From: Apophysomyces variabilis
Lineage: Eukaryota > Mucoromycota > Mucoromycetes > Mucorales > Mucoraceae
Reading direction: 5' to 3'
Length of the DNA stretch: 64,000 nucleotides
NCBI GenBank assembly: GCA_002749535.1
Contig: MZZL01000398.1
Coordinates: forward strand, 631,513 to 695,512
The notes below the pieces were generated by a model that was given only the letters and a program-made list of their open reading frames with translations, ran no database searches and was not told the DNA's origin. Position numbers and translations under genes: made by a program. Positions 24,404 to 36,245 of this stretch are shown here, one piece after another (positions within the stretch are counted from its first letter, which is position 1; each line of letters begins with the position of its first letter).

Positions 24404-24753
24404 GGGGAGAGGGGACTGGTGCATCCTTAAACCGAAACAGCACGGTCTCAGTTAATCAGAACCTAAACGATAAAGCATGGAGGACGAAAATGTTACGATA
24501 CAGCGCAGTATCAATCAATCCGATTGGATCGAAAGAAAACTTCAGGTAAAGCCAGCTTCCGAAAGTGAGCCACAGCACCCAAAACTGCTATGTTGTTTAT
24601 AATGATCGAGACCAAAGAGCACAACAAATGCAACGAGAAGGAAGAAGATCTAGCCAGAATAAGATGGGTAGCAGTAAGAAAGGAATGCTGTTTAGACAAA
24701 TCACTGCACTGCACAACAACTTATTCCGTTTTCCCTTTTACATATATATTCAA

Positions 24754-26790
24754 TCATTTTTTTATTTTACAGCGTATTTTCTGCTCTGTAGCCCTCAGTC
24801 TCTGTTCTATCCTTTTCAGTTCAGTTTGGATTTCTTCATCATTCTCGAAGATGCCGCGGACGTGTACCAGCACGTCTCGTGCCACATAAGCAGCTGCCCT
24901 AGCCCAGTGATCATCCCCAATCAAGCAACTGGCCAATCGGTCAATGGATGCCACTGACAAATCCAAAAATGTTGTTCGGGTGTGAGTCTGCTCATTCTCC
25001 CCTTCGTCCTCCTCCTCCTCCACCAACACCTCCTTCTCCACCTCATCATGATCGTTCTCTCTTCTGCTTTGCTTGGGGTATTTACAGAGTGGTCGGAAAA
25101 GTAAAATCTTGGCAAGGTTGTGAATCATGTGCATATGGTTGGTCAGGCTCGACCGCTGTCCTTCGTTCGATGTCCATTCGGCCCAAGGCGGCAAAGCATG
25201 TTCCCATATTTCTATATCCCTAATCAACGTCAGGATATCATCCACATCCACCTTTTTAAGATGTATTTCATCGGACGTTGTGTAGAGAAGCGACAGGACT
25301 TGATTCATTAGGCGTATTGCTTGAGCTTCCAGTACAATTACCGTCTGAGAATCTTTGGACACTCTTTTCTGAGCCACGGTGTGCCACAATGCAGTCGCAC
25401 CGTCGCCGCAGAGAAGATACCGGCGATGACCAAACGCTGCCGCATAGATATCCACATACACGAGACACCCAACAAGCGCTTGCCATGGCAGGTCGTCGCT
25501 CTTTCCTGCTGCGATACATTGCCTTCCGGCCAGATAGATCAGAGTTTCTACCTTGGCCGAAGCAATGACCGTGGTTGTATATACGTATCCAATAAGGATA
25601 GTACATAAGACAAGGGCGTAGGTCTGGCCAGTGTCTGTAATCATTGTCTCAAACAATAAATCCATGACATGTTCGGCGCAGGTTTTCCATAACTCAAAGG
25701 AAGGGGGTCGTTCATCTGCCGTAAATAGGCTGGATACGGTGTAGGCAGTGTAGATATAGATCGTTTGCAACTCATTATGACCAGCTTCCAGGGATGATGG
25801 TAGGAACGTTGCAAGTTGGTCCATCAGAAACATAACTTGAATGGACGTAGGTCTAAGTTTGGTGGAATTTACATACTCTAAAAGTTCTTTTAACGGGGGG
25901 AGGCTGACTGAACTGTTATTGGGTTTAAAGCTGTTATTATGATCGATCGGCAGGAGGTCAGCAGTGGGATATATTGGTATGGTGATAAGATATTCGTCTT
26001 CTTCAGGTTCCTCTTCCTCTTCTTCCTCGTCCTCGTCTCGTTTCCCGTTCTCTTTAGGGTCCACATATCCATCATCCTCTATTTCCCAATGGGGTGGTAG
26101 ATAGCTGGTGCCAAAGTCACGGCAGAGCTGCCGCGAAAGATCCTGGGCAAATCTGTAAAATTCAGCTATGTGCCTGACGGTAGCCTGAATTGACAAGCCC
26201 ATGGACGTAAGTGACATGGACCATACGGAAGACGGTTCGGAGGAGTAGGATAGTCGACGTTGTCGCTTAATTGGTTGTTGTATGGTCCCATTGTTCGGTT
26301 GAGAGGATTCAATAGGTGAATCTGGCGCAGGACCGTCCAATGGCTGTTCCATTGTCTGTAAATATGGGACGAGTAGTTCACCTTCAAGTTCTTTGAGGGT
26401 GTCGTAGAGGTCTAACACCTTTTGGGACAAATCTGTTAAAGTAGGTGGTGCGTCCGGGTATTCACACTAGAAAGAATCCCTTTACTATTGAGTGACCTTC
26501 ATTTTGTTTAAAAAAGTAAGTAATGACGGAGAATACCCACGGTCTGATTCGAACGAGCACAGCGTGTACATGTCGGTCGCGTTTTGGAACATCTAGAGAA
26601 AGTATTTCGATTGCATCGGTTATTCTTTCCAATGTTCGCCCATTTCCCGCTTCTCCCGCAAAGAAAAGAGTCTTGGAGCCAACGCTTACTTGGCTTTCTT
26701 TTTCCGACAACGTAGACAACTGAGGTCTTTGGCATTGTTATTGTTATTATTACTCATAGGACCTTCAGATTCCATCGCTAGTTCAGACAT
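24754..26790 (-). CDS. Zn2Cys6 fungal transcription factor
   Basis: Exons 24754-26466, 26541-26592 and 26690-26790 close to 621 residues. The N-terminus carries a perfect binuclear zinc cluster, Cx2Cx6Cx6Cx2Cx6C, built from CLRCRKKKAKC, then C-TRC, with the last Cys as the first residue of exon 3. Two introns interrupt the cluster. A linker and a region with a heptad-like helix (KVLDLYDTLKELEGEL), likely for dimerisation, follow. The middle part shows the fungal-specific factor homology region. Two strongly acidic runs (Glu/Asp) lie near residues 160-180 and 500-520 and could serve activation. It is divergent from the ThrE/Prm10-type gene. The regulated pathway cannot be inferred. Confidence 0.9.
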
Positions 26791-27411
26791 ATTGGCGGCA
26801 CCTCACACGTTTTGCTCCTATTTTTCCCCGCGATCACTTCGATTTGAATAACCGATTCATGTGACGTTTCTTGCCGAAAGTGGATACCTGGTTGCTGGTT
26901 GTGCACGGATGTCAGGTGCTAGAATAGCATTTTCTTTTCTTTTCTTTTTTCTTTTTCTTTTTTTTTTTTTTTTGTTTTTCCACCTGCTGAATTGAAGATC
27001 CATGCATGAACCACAGTAAAACAGTTGAAGGAGCAGTAGGAATGCATCAGGTCCTTTTGGCCGCATTTCGATCTTCTCTCTTATGGTTATTTTGCGATAG
27101 ATTTCCTAATAACTAATGTCTCCCCGTTCATTATGCCTGCAATACATTTTATATTAAACTGGTCAATCTTATTCGTTTTTCCCGTTCCATTACACTATCC
27201 GTGTGTATGAGTGTGCTTCTCTCTCCTTTTTTTCTTCTCCCTTTGCAATGCCTTTCTATTAGTAAAAAACGGAAAACTGTTTTTTTTGTTATTCAGAATT
27301 ACGAATAGATCAGCCATTCTACTCCTTTTTTCTTATTATCTTTTTCTGTCTCTTTCTCTTTTATCTCTTTTGTGGATACGTTTTGTTTTTCTACCCTGAA
27401 TTCCTTCCTAG
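26791..27411. other. Intergenic region between divergent genes
   Basis: Promoter space of the Zn2Cys6 gene (leftward) and the ThrE/Prm10-type gene (rightward). It has a long T-rich tract at about 26931-26975. The part from 27062 onward is present again after the N at 28059. Confidence 0.55.
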
Positions 27412-28058
27412 ATGGGCTTACGGTCTGCAACATCTGGATCCTCCTCCTCATCCTCCTTAGCTTCTCAGGCAACCTTGACGGATGGCAGTAATGATCAGCC
27501 CCATTTAGTAACGGTTACTTCTGGATCGGGACCGTCGTCAGATCGACCCATCAATCCAACCGAAGATCCCACGCATAGATACACCATTTCTGTCATAAGC
27601 AGGACAGAGATAGCACCCCTTGGCCCTGATAATGACATTATCACCGTCATGGGAGACTCGGGCAAAAAAGCTGACGCCATTTCGGTCAGTATTCCTTCCC
27701 CTTGCAAGATTTCCGACAATAATACAGGGAATCATACAAAACTCTTGCTCTTACTTGCTCAATGTCTCCTTAGTAGTGGATGCCCATCCTACCGAGCAGT
27801 AAGTTATCCTTTGATTTTAGAGTGCATTTTCTAAACGACCTGAATATTAAGGAAGACGCATTGCAGCATACCAGTCGGTGGGTCGGGCTAGACGCAACTT
27901 TTTCCTTTCTTCCTGATTCAGTTTTGGTTACATTCGTAAAAAACAAGGCCCTCACAGAGTCTATCATGGTCAAGACTTGTCAAAGTTACGACACGGGAAA
28001 AATAGGCGAGATTAACTCGGTTCTGAACGCGTTTTTCAAAGAAACGATCGATCTCAGC
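27062..28058. repeat. 997-bp direct copy, first copy (probable assembly duplicate)
   Basis: Identical to 28060-29056 over its whole length, including promoter, 5' leader and the first part of the ThrE/Prm10-type gene. It stops in mid-exon at the N at 28059. Confidence 0.92.
27412..28058 (+). pseudogene. Truncated duplicate of the ThrE/Prm10-type gene, probably not real
   Basis: This is the start of the gene at 28410 repeated without a single change, cut off inside exon 2 at the N. With no divergence at synonymous or intron sites, an assembly join is far more likely than a genomic duplication. It should not be counted as a separate gene. Confidence 0.85.
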
Positions 28059-28059
28059 N
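28059..28059. other. Sequence gap (single N)
   Basis: One undefined base between the two identical 997-bp segments. Confidence 0.9.
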
Positions 28060-29056
28060 CGCATTTCGATCTTCTCTCTTATGGTTATTTTGCGATAGAT
28101 TTCCTAATAACTAATGTCTCCCCGTTCATTATGCCTGCAATACATTTTATATTAAACTGGTCAATCTTATTCGTTTTTCCCGTTCCATTACACTATCCGT
28201 GTGTATGAGTGTGCTTCTCTCTCCTTTTTTTCTTCTCCCTTTGCAATGCCTTTCTATTAGTAAAAAACGGAAAACTGTTTTTTTTGTTATTCAGAATTAC
28301 GAATAGATCAGCCATTCTACTCCTTTTTTCTTATTATCTTTTTCTGTCTCTTTCTCTTTTATCTCTTTTGTGGATACGTTTTGTTTTTCTACCCTGAATT
28401 CCTTCCTAGATGGGCTTACGGTCTGCAACATCTGGATCCTCCTCCTCATCCTCCTTAGCTTCTCAGGCAACCTTGACGGATGGCAGTAATGATCAGCCCC
28501 ATTTAGTAACGGTTACTTCTGGATCGGGACCGTCGTCAGATCGACCCATCAATCCAACCGAAGATCCCACGCATAGATACACCATTTCTGTCATAAGCAG
28601 GACAGAGATAGCACCCCTTGGCCCTGATAATGACATTATCACCGTCATGGGAGACTCGGGCAAAAAAGCTGACGCCATTTCGGTCAGTATTCCTTCCCCT
28701 TGCAAGATTTCCGACAATAATACAGGGAATCATACAAAACTCTTGCTCTTACTTGCTCAATGTCTCCTTAGTAGTGGATGCCCATCCTACCGAGCAGTAA
28801 GTTATCCTTTGATTTTAGAGTGCATTTTCTAAACGACCTGAATATTAAGGAAGACGCATTGCAGCATACCAGTCGGTGGGTCGGGCTAGACGCAACTTTT
28901 TCCTTTCTTCCTGATTCAGTTTTGGTTACATTCGTAAAAAACAAGGCCCTCACAGAGTCTATCATGGTCAAGACTTGTCAAAGTTACGACACGGGAAAAA
29001 TAGGCGAGATTAACTCGGTTCTGAACGCGTTTTTCAAAGAAACGATCGATCTCAGC
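28060..29056. repeat. 997-bp direct copy, second copy
   Basis: Identical to 27062-28058. This copy runs on without interruption into the remaining exons of the gene, so it is the authentic one. Confidence 0.92.
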
Positions 29057-30148
29057 ACTTGTTTAAGCTCGTTAGATGCTATTGCTAATGCGCCAGCGAC
29101 TAGTAGTTATAAGATGATGATTTTAGCCTTTGCTGGAAGCAGCTTTTCCGCTTCAGCGACCATGTTTGGCGGGTCTTGGATGGATGCTGCTGCCAGTGGT
29201 GGACTTGGTCTTCTAGTCGGTCTGCTTTTCACATTAGCTTGTCAATATCCCATTTACGGCCGTGTCTTTGAAGTATCCGCCTCCGTCATTATCGCCATTA
29301 TTGCGCGTGCTCTACATCAATATGTGTGCTTCACTGGAGTAGCTGTCGCTGCCATTCTCATCCTGCTTCCTGGCTATAGCATGACTATGGCAGTCGTAAG
29401 TTTCCATAAACTCAAAATTGCAAAACCTAAAACAGCTGCCCCAATCAACATCCAAGTGATCTTCTTTTCAATTTTGTGCTAGATGGAAATTTCAGCTCGT
29501 CATATCACGACCGGCACTATCCGGCTAATTTATGCTACCGTCTACGCATTTATGCTAGCTTATGGATTACAGATAGGCAGTGTTGTTTACAGCGTCTTTG
29601 ACCCAAATGTGCCTGATGAAGGGACCTGTAACAATCCGGTTTCTCCTTGGTTTTACATTCCTTTGCTGCCGATCCTTAGCGTCTCCATTGCTATAAGTTA
29701 CGGGTCTGCCAGGAAACAATGGCTATCACAAACGTGCTGTGCCGCTGTCGGCTTTTCGATTTGCTATTTTGTGGGCGACTTCATACCGGACACGCATATC
29801 GTCAGCAGCATTGCATCATTTGCAGTTAGTCTCTATTCCAACTTCGCTCTAAAGTTTCTGGGAGAAACGCCTTTGGTGTCTGTGTGTGTCGGCATCACAT
29901 TGCTCGTACCGGGAAGCATTGGTACGTATAAGCCGAAGTCCGGAAAGAAAATGGATCGCCCTAATAGCACTTGCATGGTTTTAGGTGTCAAGGGAGCCTA
30001 TGCTTTACTACATCAAGATGACCTTACACATAGCGCATTTGCACTGCAAATGCTTACTATTGCCCTCGGTTTATCTGTTGGTGTATTCGCTGCTATCATG
30101 ATTGTCTATCCTACGGGTAAGCGGCGCTCCTTGTATATTTCTCTGTGA
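28410..30148 (+). CDS. ThrE/Prm10-type multi-pass membrane protein (DUF1212)
   Basis: Exons 28410-28796, 28850-29395, 29483-29921 and 29985-30148 close to 511 residues. After a polar N-terminus of about 100 residues comes the threonine/serine-exporter domain: LLSSGCPSYRAEDAL in the place of the family's GAPSHRLEE block, then about ten hydrophobic helices including SASATMFGGSWMDAAASGGL and LPGYSMTMAVMEISARHI. Bacterial ThrE exports threonine and serine. Yeast Prm10 is pheromone-regulated and its transport role is unproved. The fungal protein probably sits in a cell membrane as a small-solute transporter. It faces the bromodomain gene tail to tail, with 189 bp between the stops. An exact truncated copy of its 5' part precedes it across a gap. 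Confidence 0.85.
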
Positions 30149-30337
30149 GCACACTGGACTGCGTTTGCAATAGAAAAGTAAAGACGTGGAAGACAAGTGA
30201 CATAAATCAATCATTAAATTCTCGCTGTTTTATTGCATTCAAGCACAACGATATGTGAAGAGGGTCGTTATTATTTAATTGGCAACAATACGAAAGAAGG
30301 GTGGGGGGATGGATGAGGGATACAAGGCGAAAATAAT

Positions 30338-33326
30338 TTACCACGTCTGGGTGACAAACAGAATGTATGTTTGGCTCCTGTAATCGGGTACCATGACACC
30401 TGGTTTAGTGATGTTGGCTGTAACGTTGATCTTAATGGTATTCATTCCCCTAGTCAACGATGCAATCCAGCACGGTGGGCGATCTTCGGCATAAACCTCA
30501 GCTTCAGCGACATTTAGTTTACAGTTATTATGCAGCACCGTAAGGGTCACACGCTTTGATTCACCGCGCAACACTTGCTGGAGCATCGGCATGATCCTGA
30601 TCTGGTCAATCTCTGACGGTACGATAATACTGTGACCCAACGTCTCCCCGTCCATGATTTGTTTGAACGGTGTTCTCGTTGCTGTAATGGTCACGTTCGC
30701 TAAAAGCCGAACTATTTTTATATTTAAGATATCAAGCACATTAAATCTTTGGTCCAGTGTCTTATTTCGTTACCTTTATCCATATCATCAAAGAGACCAA
30801 AAAACTCGGAGCTTGCTTCTGTTAGCTGAGGCAGTTGATGCTGTGGAGGTTCTACAAGAGGAGCGCGGAAACTGTTGTAGTCAGGTATGGTTATCAGACT
30901 ATCAGTAGGCATTGTCGGCATGGGCATAACCCCTGGCATCGGAAAGGCGGCCAGCGTCTGTGAAGCCGGATCTAATTGGGCTGTCCCTAGATTGATATAG
31001 GGTCGGACGGTACGTTGTTCAGGTTCAGCGCTCCCTTCTCCAAATGGTCGTGGTTTGCTGATCGGCCGTTTGGCTCTACGTCTATCATCCATGCCGGTAG
31101 CATCAAATGGACGGTCCGATAAGTTTAACTTCATCACATCTTTTTCCTGACTAGCAGGTACGCCTTCCTTGGCCAAAAACCTATCTTTCAGACGATACAG
31201 AAGCCGCTATATTGTAATAATAGTACGTTAAATAATCTGCTGCTTCGAGTTGCTTAGCATGCATTATACCATTAACAGCTTTGCATCCCGATAGACGCGT
31301 GATCCAGGCTCATTATACTCCATTGCATTTTCAAATACCAATTCCATATCAGCCATCCAATCCGCTAACGTGGCATAGCCTCGGTTACGCATCCGCTCCT
31401 ATAGCGTACGTCAATGAAATCAAGTCAATAAACAACACACCTACATCAACCATCGTCAAGGATCGAGGCTTTGAAATGACGTTGTAATAATCCGGATATT
31501 CCTTGCGATCCGGTAAACCTTCAAATATTTCAGAATAAAGTCGACCGCTTAAAACGAAAAATGAATAACTGTGAAGGCTTTCCCTCGAGTTTCAGACTTA
31601 CACGTTGTCTGTATGAGACCGAATAGCATTAAAAAGTTCTTTCATGTAGGCTACTGGATCAAAATCATCCAGATCGATTTCATCCACGGGCCGTTGGGCT
31701 GCCAGCATGCTCTCCGATTCACTCTTGGGCGGCCTACCTCTTCTTTTCTTAAGTGTTTGCTGTTGTGGTAAAGATGGTGAAATTGAGGGAGGAGCTGAAG
31801 GTTCAACAGGAGCTGCTTCCTTGTGCGGTGACAGTTTGTCTGGCTGCGTTCTCTTGTTTTCTGCCTGAATTGGCTGAGGTTCTTACAGTTAACGATCACT
31901 TGTCTCTATTTGTATAACACGAACTTACAGGGTAAGGTCCCTTTAAGAGCCCGACCCACCTTGGATCGTCCTTATCAGATACCACATCGTACGGTATTTG
32001 ACCATGAATATTTTTAGCGTTCCTATTGGCATTATACGTTTCGACCAACAGTTTCACAACTTTGTCTCTGTCTATCAAACAGCGGTATGGTTATTGATTG
32101 GTCATACTATTCAAAAAGATGACCTACCGCCATAAGCTGCCCATCCCAATGGTGTAGCTGAGTACCATGTATCGTGTAACTCGACATCTGCCCCATGGTT
32201 AATCAGCGCTTGACATACTTTGATATCGCCATAATAGGCTGCCGCGTGGAGTGGACCCCAAGTGAACTTATCGTTAAACATCTCTACCTCAACAAGCTCG
32301 TTTGGATTGATGGGTGGTGTTGTTCCCAAAATATCGGTAGCTTTTTTTGTATCACGCTTTGTTATAGCAGCCATAAGCTCTTCAAGACGTGGGTCTTATG
32401 GACAGATCAAATCAGTTCATTTATCAGTTGGTTTCGACGCAGTATGGTTCTTACCTTTCTTGTTTGCTTGCTTATCTACGGCTTTTAGGCGAATGGTTTT
32501 GATTTTGCCATCAGATTGTCCGTTACGCCCAAACGCTTCCCCTGGTAGTTTAAGTACAGTCTTCCCTCTATTTTCAGTTGCAACATGACGTATCGCTTTG
32601 GAGTCCTCAGGTTGCCAAGATTTGACTATTTTCTGTTTCCCGGAACATATATCAGTAAAACAAGGCGACGATCGAGTCAAGTCTGTTTCATACTTGGATT
32701 TTCACTGCGTCCTCAAACACCTGCGATTCCTTCATGTTGTATTTTTTGGCATTTGTCACCATCAGGTCAATATCTGCTTTCAATTTCGCCAGTGATACGT
32801 ATTCTTTTTGGTCAATTTTAGTCTGTCCAAATTGACACGGTTGAGTAAACTTGTGTATAATTTATGCTATATAACAGTGGCATTTACCTTGATATTATTC
32901 AATGCAATTGGAGACTTTATGACATCGTAATAATCGGGATATGACCGTTTAGAGGGTAGTTGTTGGAAAAACGTACTCAGCAAATGATTATCCCTTTTGT
33001 AATCTGTGAGTTTAAATAGAACTTCTTTTGCGCTTATACTTCTTACCCTTCTGTGTCTCTTGCTTCCTTGATTGCCTTATATAATTGTCTACACTGTGTC
33101 GCCACCACGTCATCTTCAGGTTCTGGTTTAGAGTTTTTATCTGAATGGTCAATCTGGCCAAATAAAAAAAATATAAAACCAAAAACTTGTGTTATTGCGG
33201 CACTCCAATCGATCTTCTTTTTTTCCTTTGATTTTCTCTTTCTTTTACCTTCTCATCTCTTCGCAATCTCTTCCTCTCTCTATAATCTTTGTCGATGGCA
33301 CTCTGTCTTTTCGGTCGTCCTTCCAT
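30338..33326 (-). CDS. Bromodomain-ankyrin-AT-hook-bromodomain protein, likely chromatin-remodelling subunit
   Basis: Twelve exons (30338-30711, 30774-31206, 31270-31398, 31445-31547, 31602-31873, 31929-32071, 32128-32394, 32455-32632, 32694-32822, 32888-32993, 33047-33153, 33249-33326) close to 772 residues. Order of parts: basic N-terminus; bromodomain 1 (SYPDYYDVIKSPIALNNIK ... NAKKYNMKESQVFEDA); ankyrin repeats (GPLHAAAYYGDIKVCQALI and ATPLGWAAYG); AT-hook KKRRGRPPK; bromodomain 2 (EYPDYYNVISKPRSL ... NAMEYNEPGSRVYRDA); and a beta-rich C-terminal domain. Both bromodomains keep the Pro-Asp-Tyr-Tyr entry and the acetyl-lysine Asn (KKYN, MEYN). Tandem bromodomains with such a tail occur in RSC/SWI-SNF subunits such as Rsc4 and Rsc1, so a remodeller subunit that binds acetylated histones is likely. 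The ankyrin and AT-hook insertion is the unusual part. Confidence 0.87.
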
Positions 33327-34739
33327 CTTCTTAATTCAAACGCCAGTCTACGTTCTCTATCATCAACGGTCAGAGACTAATTCGGTGCAAACGCCTTAGT
33401 TTTCCTTCCCAATCCAAAACTCAATCATAATCCACTGCAAAATGCGCCATTTGTACATATAAACGAAATTGGACGCATCATCCTCTGGCTTCATCCCCCC
33501 GCCTTATCCCTCACACCTTTTCCCTTTCTCGTTTTCGATCGCATGCGAAATAGTTGAAATACGCAAATCCCACGCATCGTACAAAACATCTTCTTCCATT
33601 GTGGCACCATTTTCTCTAGTTACATGGCGAAACGAAGATATGACCTTACCCTCTTCACTGGCAAGTAGCTTAGGGTAAAGCTGGCAAATCGTGGATGAAC
33701 AGAAATGCCTAAAAATACAGTCACGAGTGTCCAGTCTTCCATAGGTGCGCAGCCGTTATTCTCCGGACACCACAAGCTGAGAAAAAGTTATTTCGATACA
33801 TAGGGTCATATCAACACAGGACAGTATTGCTAAGTTATACTTTATGTCATTGCCCGCAACAACCCTATTATGAGTAACGGAAAATTATTGTACGTATCAA
33901 AGCGGCCTTAGTACAGCTCACTTGATAGATACGTTTATGGAGCGCTATCATACAATATGGAAAAGGTGCTATAAAGGCATATCTCGATAGCGTAATTGCT
34001 TTTTAGTTTTTTTAGACTGCCTAAGCAATGTCGTACGCTGACAGATAGGAAAAATTTACGCTTGCTAAGGCTACAGCTGATGTAAAGTGCATAGTAACTC
34101 CTTACTGGAAAAAGGTTTCAGGCCTTTTCTTTACATGTCTTACAAGATAAAGAGTATCCTATCATCTGAAGGTTTCTATGATATAAGTCAACCATCGCTT
34201 TTTAATTGACAAAGAGATTGTAAGGATCAAAAATGTTAGAGGGAGCGGACAAGCACCTGTTCCTTTCTTGGCTCTATTCTTCTTCATGATATAACTCTAA
34301 GATACTAAGGGCTTATAAACATACCTTTACGATCACTCTTTCCTATTTACCCCTGGCGGCCATCCGTTACGAACTATTCTCATTTTCCAGACGTTCCGCG
34401 CCTGCGGAACATGTCCCCGTCACACAAAGGATATGACCTTCCGATGAAATGAAATGTTGACATCCCGAACGCCAAACTCATGCCAGTTTAGCTAAGATCT
34501 ATTGTTTTAACTTACACAGTAGATATATATATATATACCTATGTCAGTCTTTAGTTACATTGTGCTTCCTTATAAGCCTGGTTAAAATAGCGTAAGATCA
34601 AGTTCAATCAACTGTAACTTACCAACGGAACGCGATGCTGTACGCCGCTTATGATGATATTTTGGTAGTAACACGAAACCCATTCGTTCGTGATAAACTC
34701 AAATCTGATGTACTTTTATACTTTATCCAACAATTTCTG
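33327..34739. other. Intergenic region
   Basis: Upstream of the bromodomain gene and downstream of a doubtful minus-strand frame. It contains a short TA microsatellite near 34525-34540 and the inverted repeat listed separately. No gene is supported. Confidence 0.5.
34393..34410. promoter_or_regulatory. Inverted repeat GTTCCGC-N4-GCGGAAC
   Basis: A perfect 7-bp inverted repeat around a 4-bp centre. It holds CCG-N6-CGG, the spacing style bound by Zn2Cys6 dimers. The half-site CCTGCGGAA recurs in the inverted repeat at 42762. Confidence 0.3.
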
Positions 34740-35200
34740 TCACCAGTCTTCTTTATTGATTCGTTTACCCTCCTTTGCATATATAGCACTGTGACAATCC
34801 AGTGATTCGATTGCCATAGAATGAATGCTTTCGGAATACAAAAGTTTGTCTGCAGTGTTTCGTGCAGCTGATGTTTGTGGCTGTAAAATATCGTCAAGGC
34901 CCATCAATTGAACTGCAGCTGCATGTCGTATAACTTTTTCTTCTTTTGTCACCGACAGTTATGCGGTCATTTTGATTGAACCTTCCATGCTCTTTTTTTT
35001 CGGATAAATGGTGTTTTAAGGTTAAGCGCAATTTGTATGTATTTGATTCCGAATAGACATTATCTTCAAACAAGCGCCAAGTTAAAACGATCCAATTGGC
35101 TAATTGAGGGGTTAGCTTTAAACAAACGTGCATAAAGGCTGAGCATTTGTTCCCCTTACCAGCTAGTAAAGTATAAAAGACTGTGATGATGGCGTATGTA
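34740..35200 (-). CDS. Doubtful gene fragment
   Basis: Two minus-strand stretches have protein-like composition: 34740-34940 (with HAAAVQLMGLDDILQPQ) and about 35000-35160 (with PQLANWIVLTWRLFEDNVY). I could not join them with a clean intron or give them a good ATG, and no domain is recognised. They may be the exons of one small gene whose promoter overlaps that of the divergent membrane-protein gene at 35229, or remains of a dead gene. Boundaries are approximate. Confidence 0.25.
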
Positions 35201-35228
35201 TATGAGAAAAGTTTCCTCTCATTTTCAA

Positions 35229-36245
35229 ATGGGCTTGTCTGACCGCTTACCACTGCCGACATCGGTTACTCCCCTTCTAGATTCTGTCAAAAACGTTCCG
35301 GAGGCAGCGGTAGCTGCCACTACTTCCGCTGCGTCGCAGTTAAATCCAGCAGCTGTGCACGACGCAGCAGCATCGGTTATAGACAAAGCATCATCAACCG
35401 TTGCTGGCGCCAGCTCTAAAGTAAACCCGAACACGATATTGCAGGACCATGCAAATTTTGTTCGAAACACAGCATCTTCTGTTCAAGATAACGCAACATC
35501 TGCAATGGACTCAGCCATATCTTTCGCGAAAAACCCCATCAAGTACATCTGTGGTATCATCCTTGTCCTTTTCCAAGCGTTCTTTGAAATCGCCGTGCCG
35601 TTTGCTTTGTACTTCTTATTAGCGGCGTTTATTTCACCCGTGCTAGCTGCAATTGTTGCAGGGTTGCTGGTTTTGTTTGTTGTTGTCCTCAAGCGATGTT
35701 GTCAACGCAGCACGGATACCCTTGGCGTGATGCTCCTTTCCGGTTTCTTCATATGTGGTGCTGTCAATCTGACCTGTAGTCATGGAACATTGCTTAACTT
35801 AAGGAGTTCGGCGCTATCTTTGTCTATGGGTATAGTCATGCTAGCGACGTTATTACCGATTGAATGGAAAAAAAAGCATCAGTTGAGACCCTTGCTCTAT
35901 TACCTGGTGCAAAACATGAATCCTTTGGATAGCACGCGAACCGCATGGAAAACGCTCTGGAAGACTTGGCCATATCTCCGAAAAGTGCTTCGTATTGAGA
36001 CTGCTCTCTGTGGAATTGCTCTAGCCAGCAAATTTCTGCTACAATGGTATCTCATCTTGGCGGATTTTGAAGGCGAAGAAGTGACGTACTACACCAATGC
36101 TTACATGGCTTGCATGATATCCTCTATGTTGGTAATGCTGACGATAGGCGGGCTGTTGCTTAGACGTAAACACAAGCGCATTTCCAATCCGCTAAACGTT
36201 GACCACAAACAGATGTTCCGTGGTATCTTGTATGGGACTGCATGA
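35229..36245 (+). CDS. Uncharacterised multi-pass membrane protein with amphipathic N-terminal repeats
   Basis: An intronless 338-residue frame starting at the ATG at 35229. Residues 30-110 consist of Ala/Ser/Val/Asp-rich helical repeats (for example AAASVIDKASSTVAGASSK and NTASSVQDNATSAMDSA) like the amphipathic lipid-surface helices of perilipins or LEA proteins. Then come several hydrophobic helices, among them IILVLFQAFFEIAVPFALYF, SPVLAAIVAGLLVLFVVVL, LSLSMGIVMLATLLPI and MACMISSMLVMLTIGGLLL. The C-terminal tail is basic. No transporter or enzyme motif is seen. The amphipathic head joined to a helix bundle suggests an organelle membrane or lipid-droplet contact, but this is inference from composition only. 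Confidence 0.65.
   Translation: MGLSDRLPLPTSVTPLLDSVKNVPEAAVAATTSAASQLNPAAVHDAAASVIDKASSTVAGASSKVNPNTILQDHANFVRNTASSVQDNATSAMDSAISFAKNPIKYICGIILVLFQAFFEIAVPFALYFLLAAFISPVLAAIVAGLLVLFVVVLKRCCQRSTDTLGVMLLSGFFICGAVNLTCSHGTLLNLRSSALSLSMGIVMLATLLPIEWKKKHQLRPLLYYLVQNMNPLDSTRTAWKTLWKTWPYLRKVLRIETALCGIALASKFLLQWYLILADFEGEEVTYYTNAYMACMISSMLVMLTIGGLLLRRKHKRISNPLNVDHKQMFRGILYGTA

Larger units (their letters stand above)
23497..24753. other. Intergenic region with a gap and a duplicated contig end
   Basis: Holds the 3' flank of the small acidic protein gene, the 221-bp direct copies around the N at 24182, and the 3' flank of the Zn2Cys6 gene that converges from the right. No gene is supported. Confidence 0.55.

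Noticed and set aside
27412..28058. A second, truncated ThrE/Prm10-type paralogue
   Set aside because: It is identical to the real gene and ends at an N, so an assembly duplicate is the simpler explanation.
32994..33047. Apparent frame error in the first bromodomain of the minus-strand bromodomain gene
   Set aside because: Moving the acceptor to the AG at 32994-32995 closes all phases.
30338..36245. A metabolic or defence gene cluster
   Set aside because: Neighbouring genes have unrelated housekeeping roles and mixed orientations.
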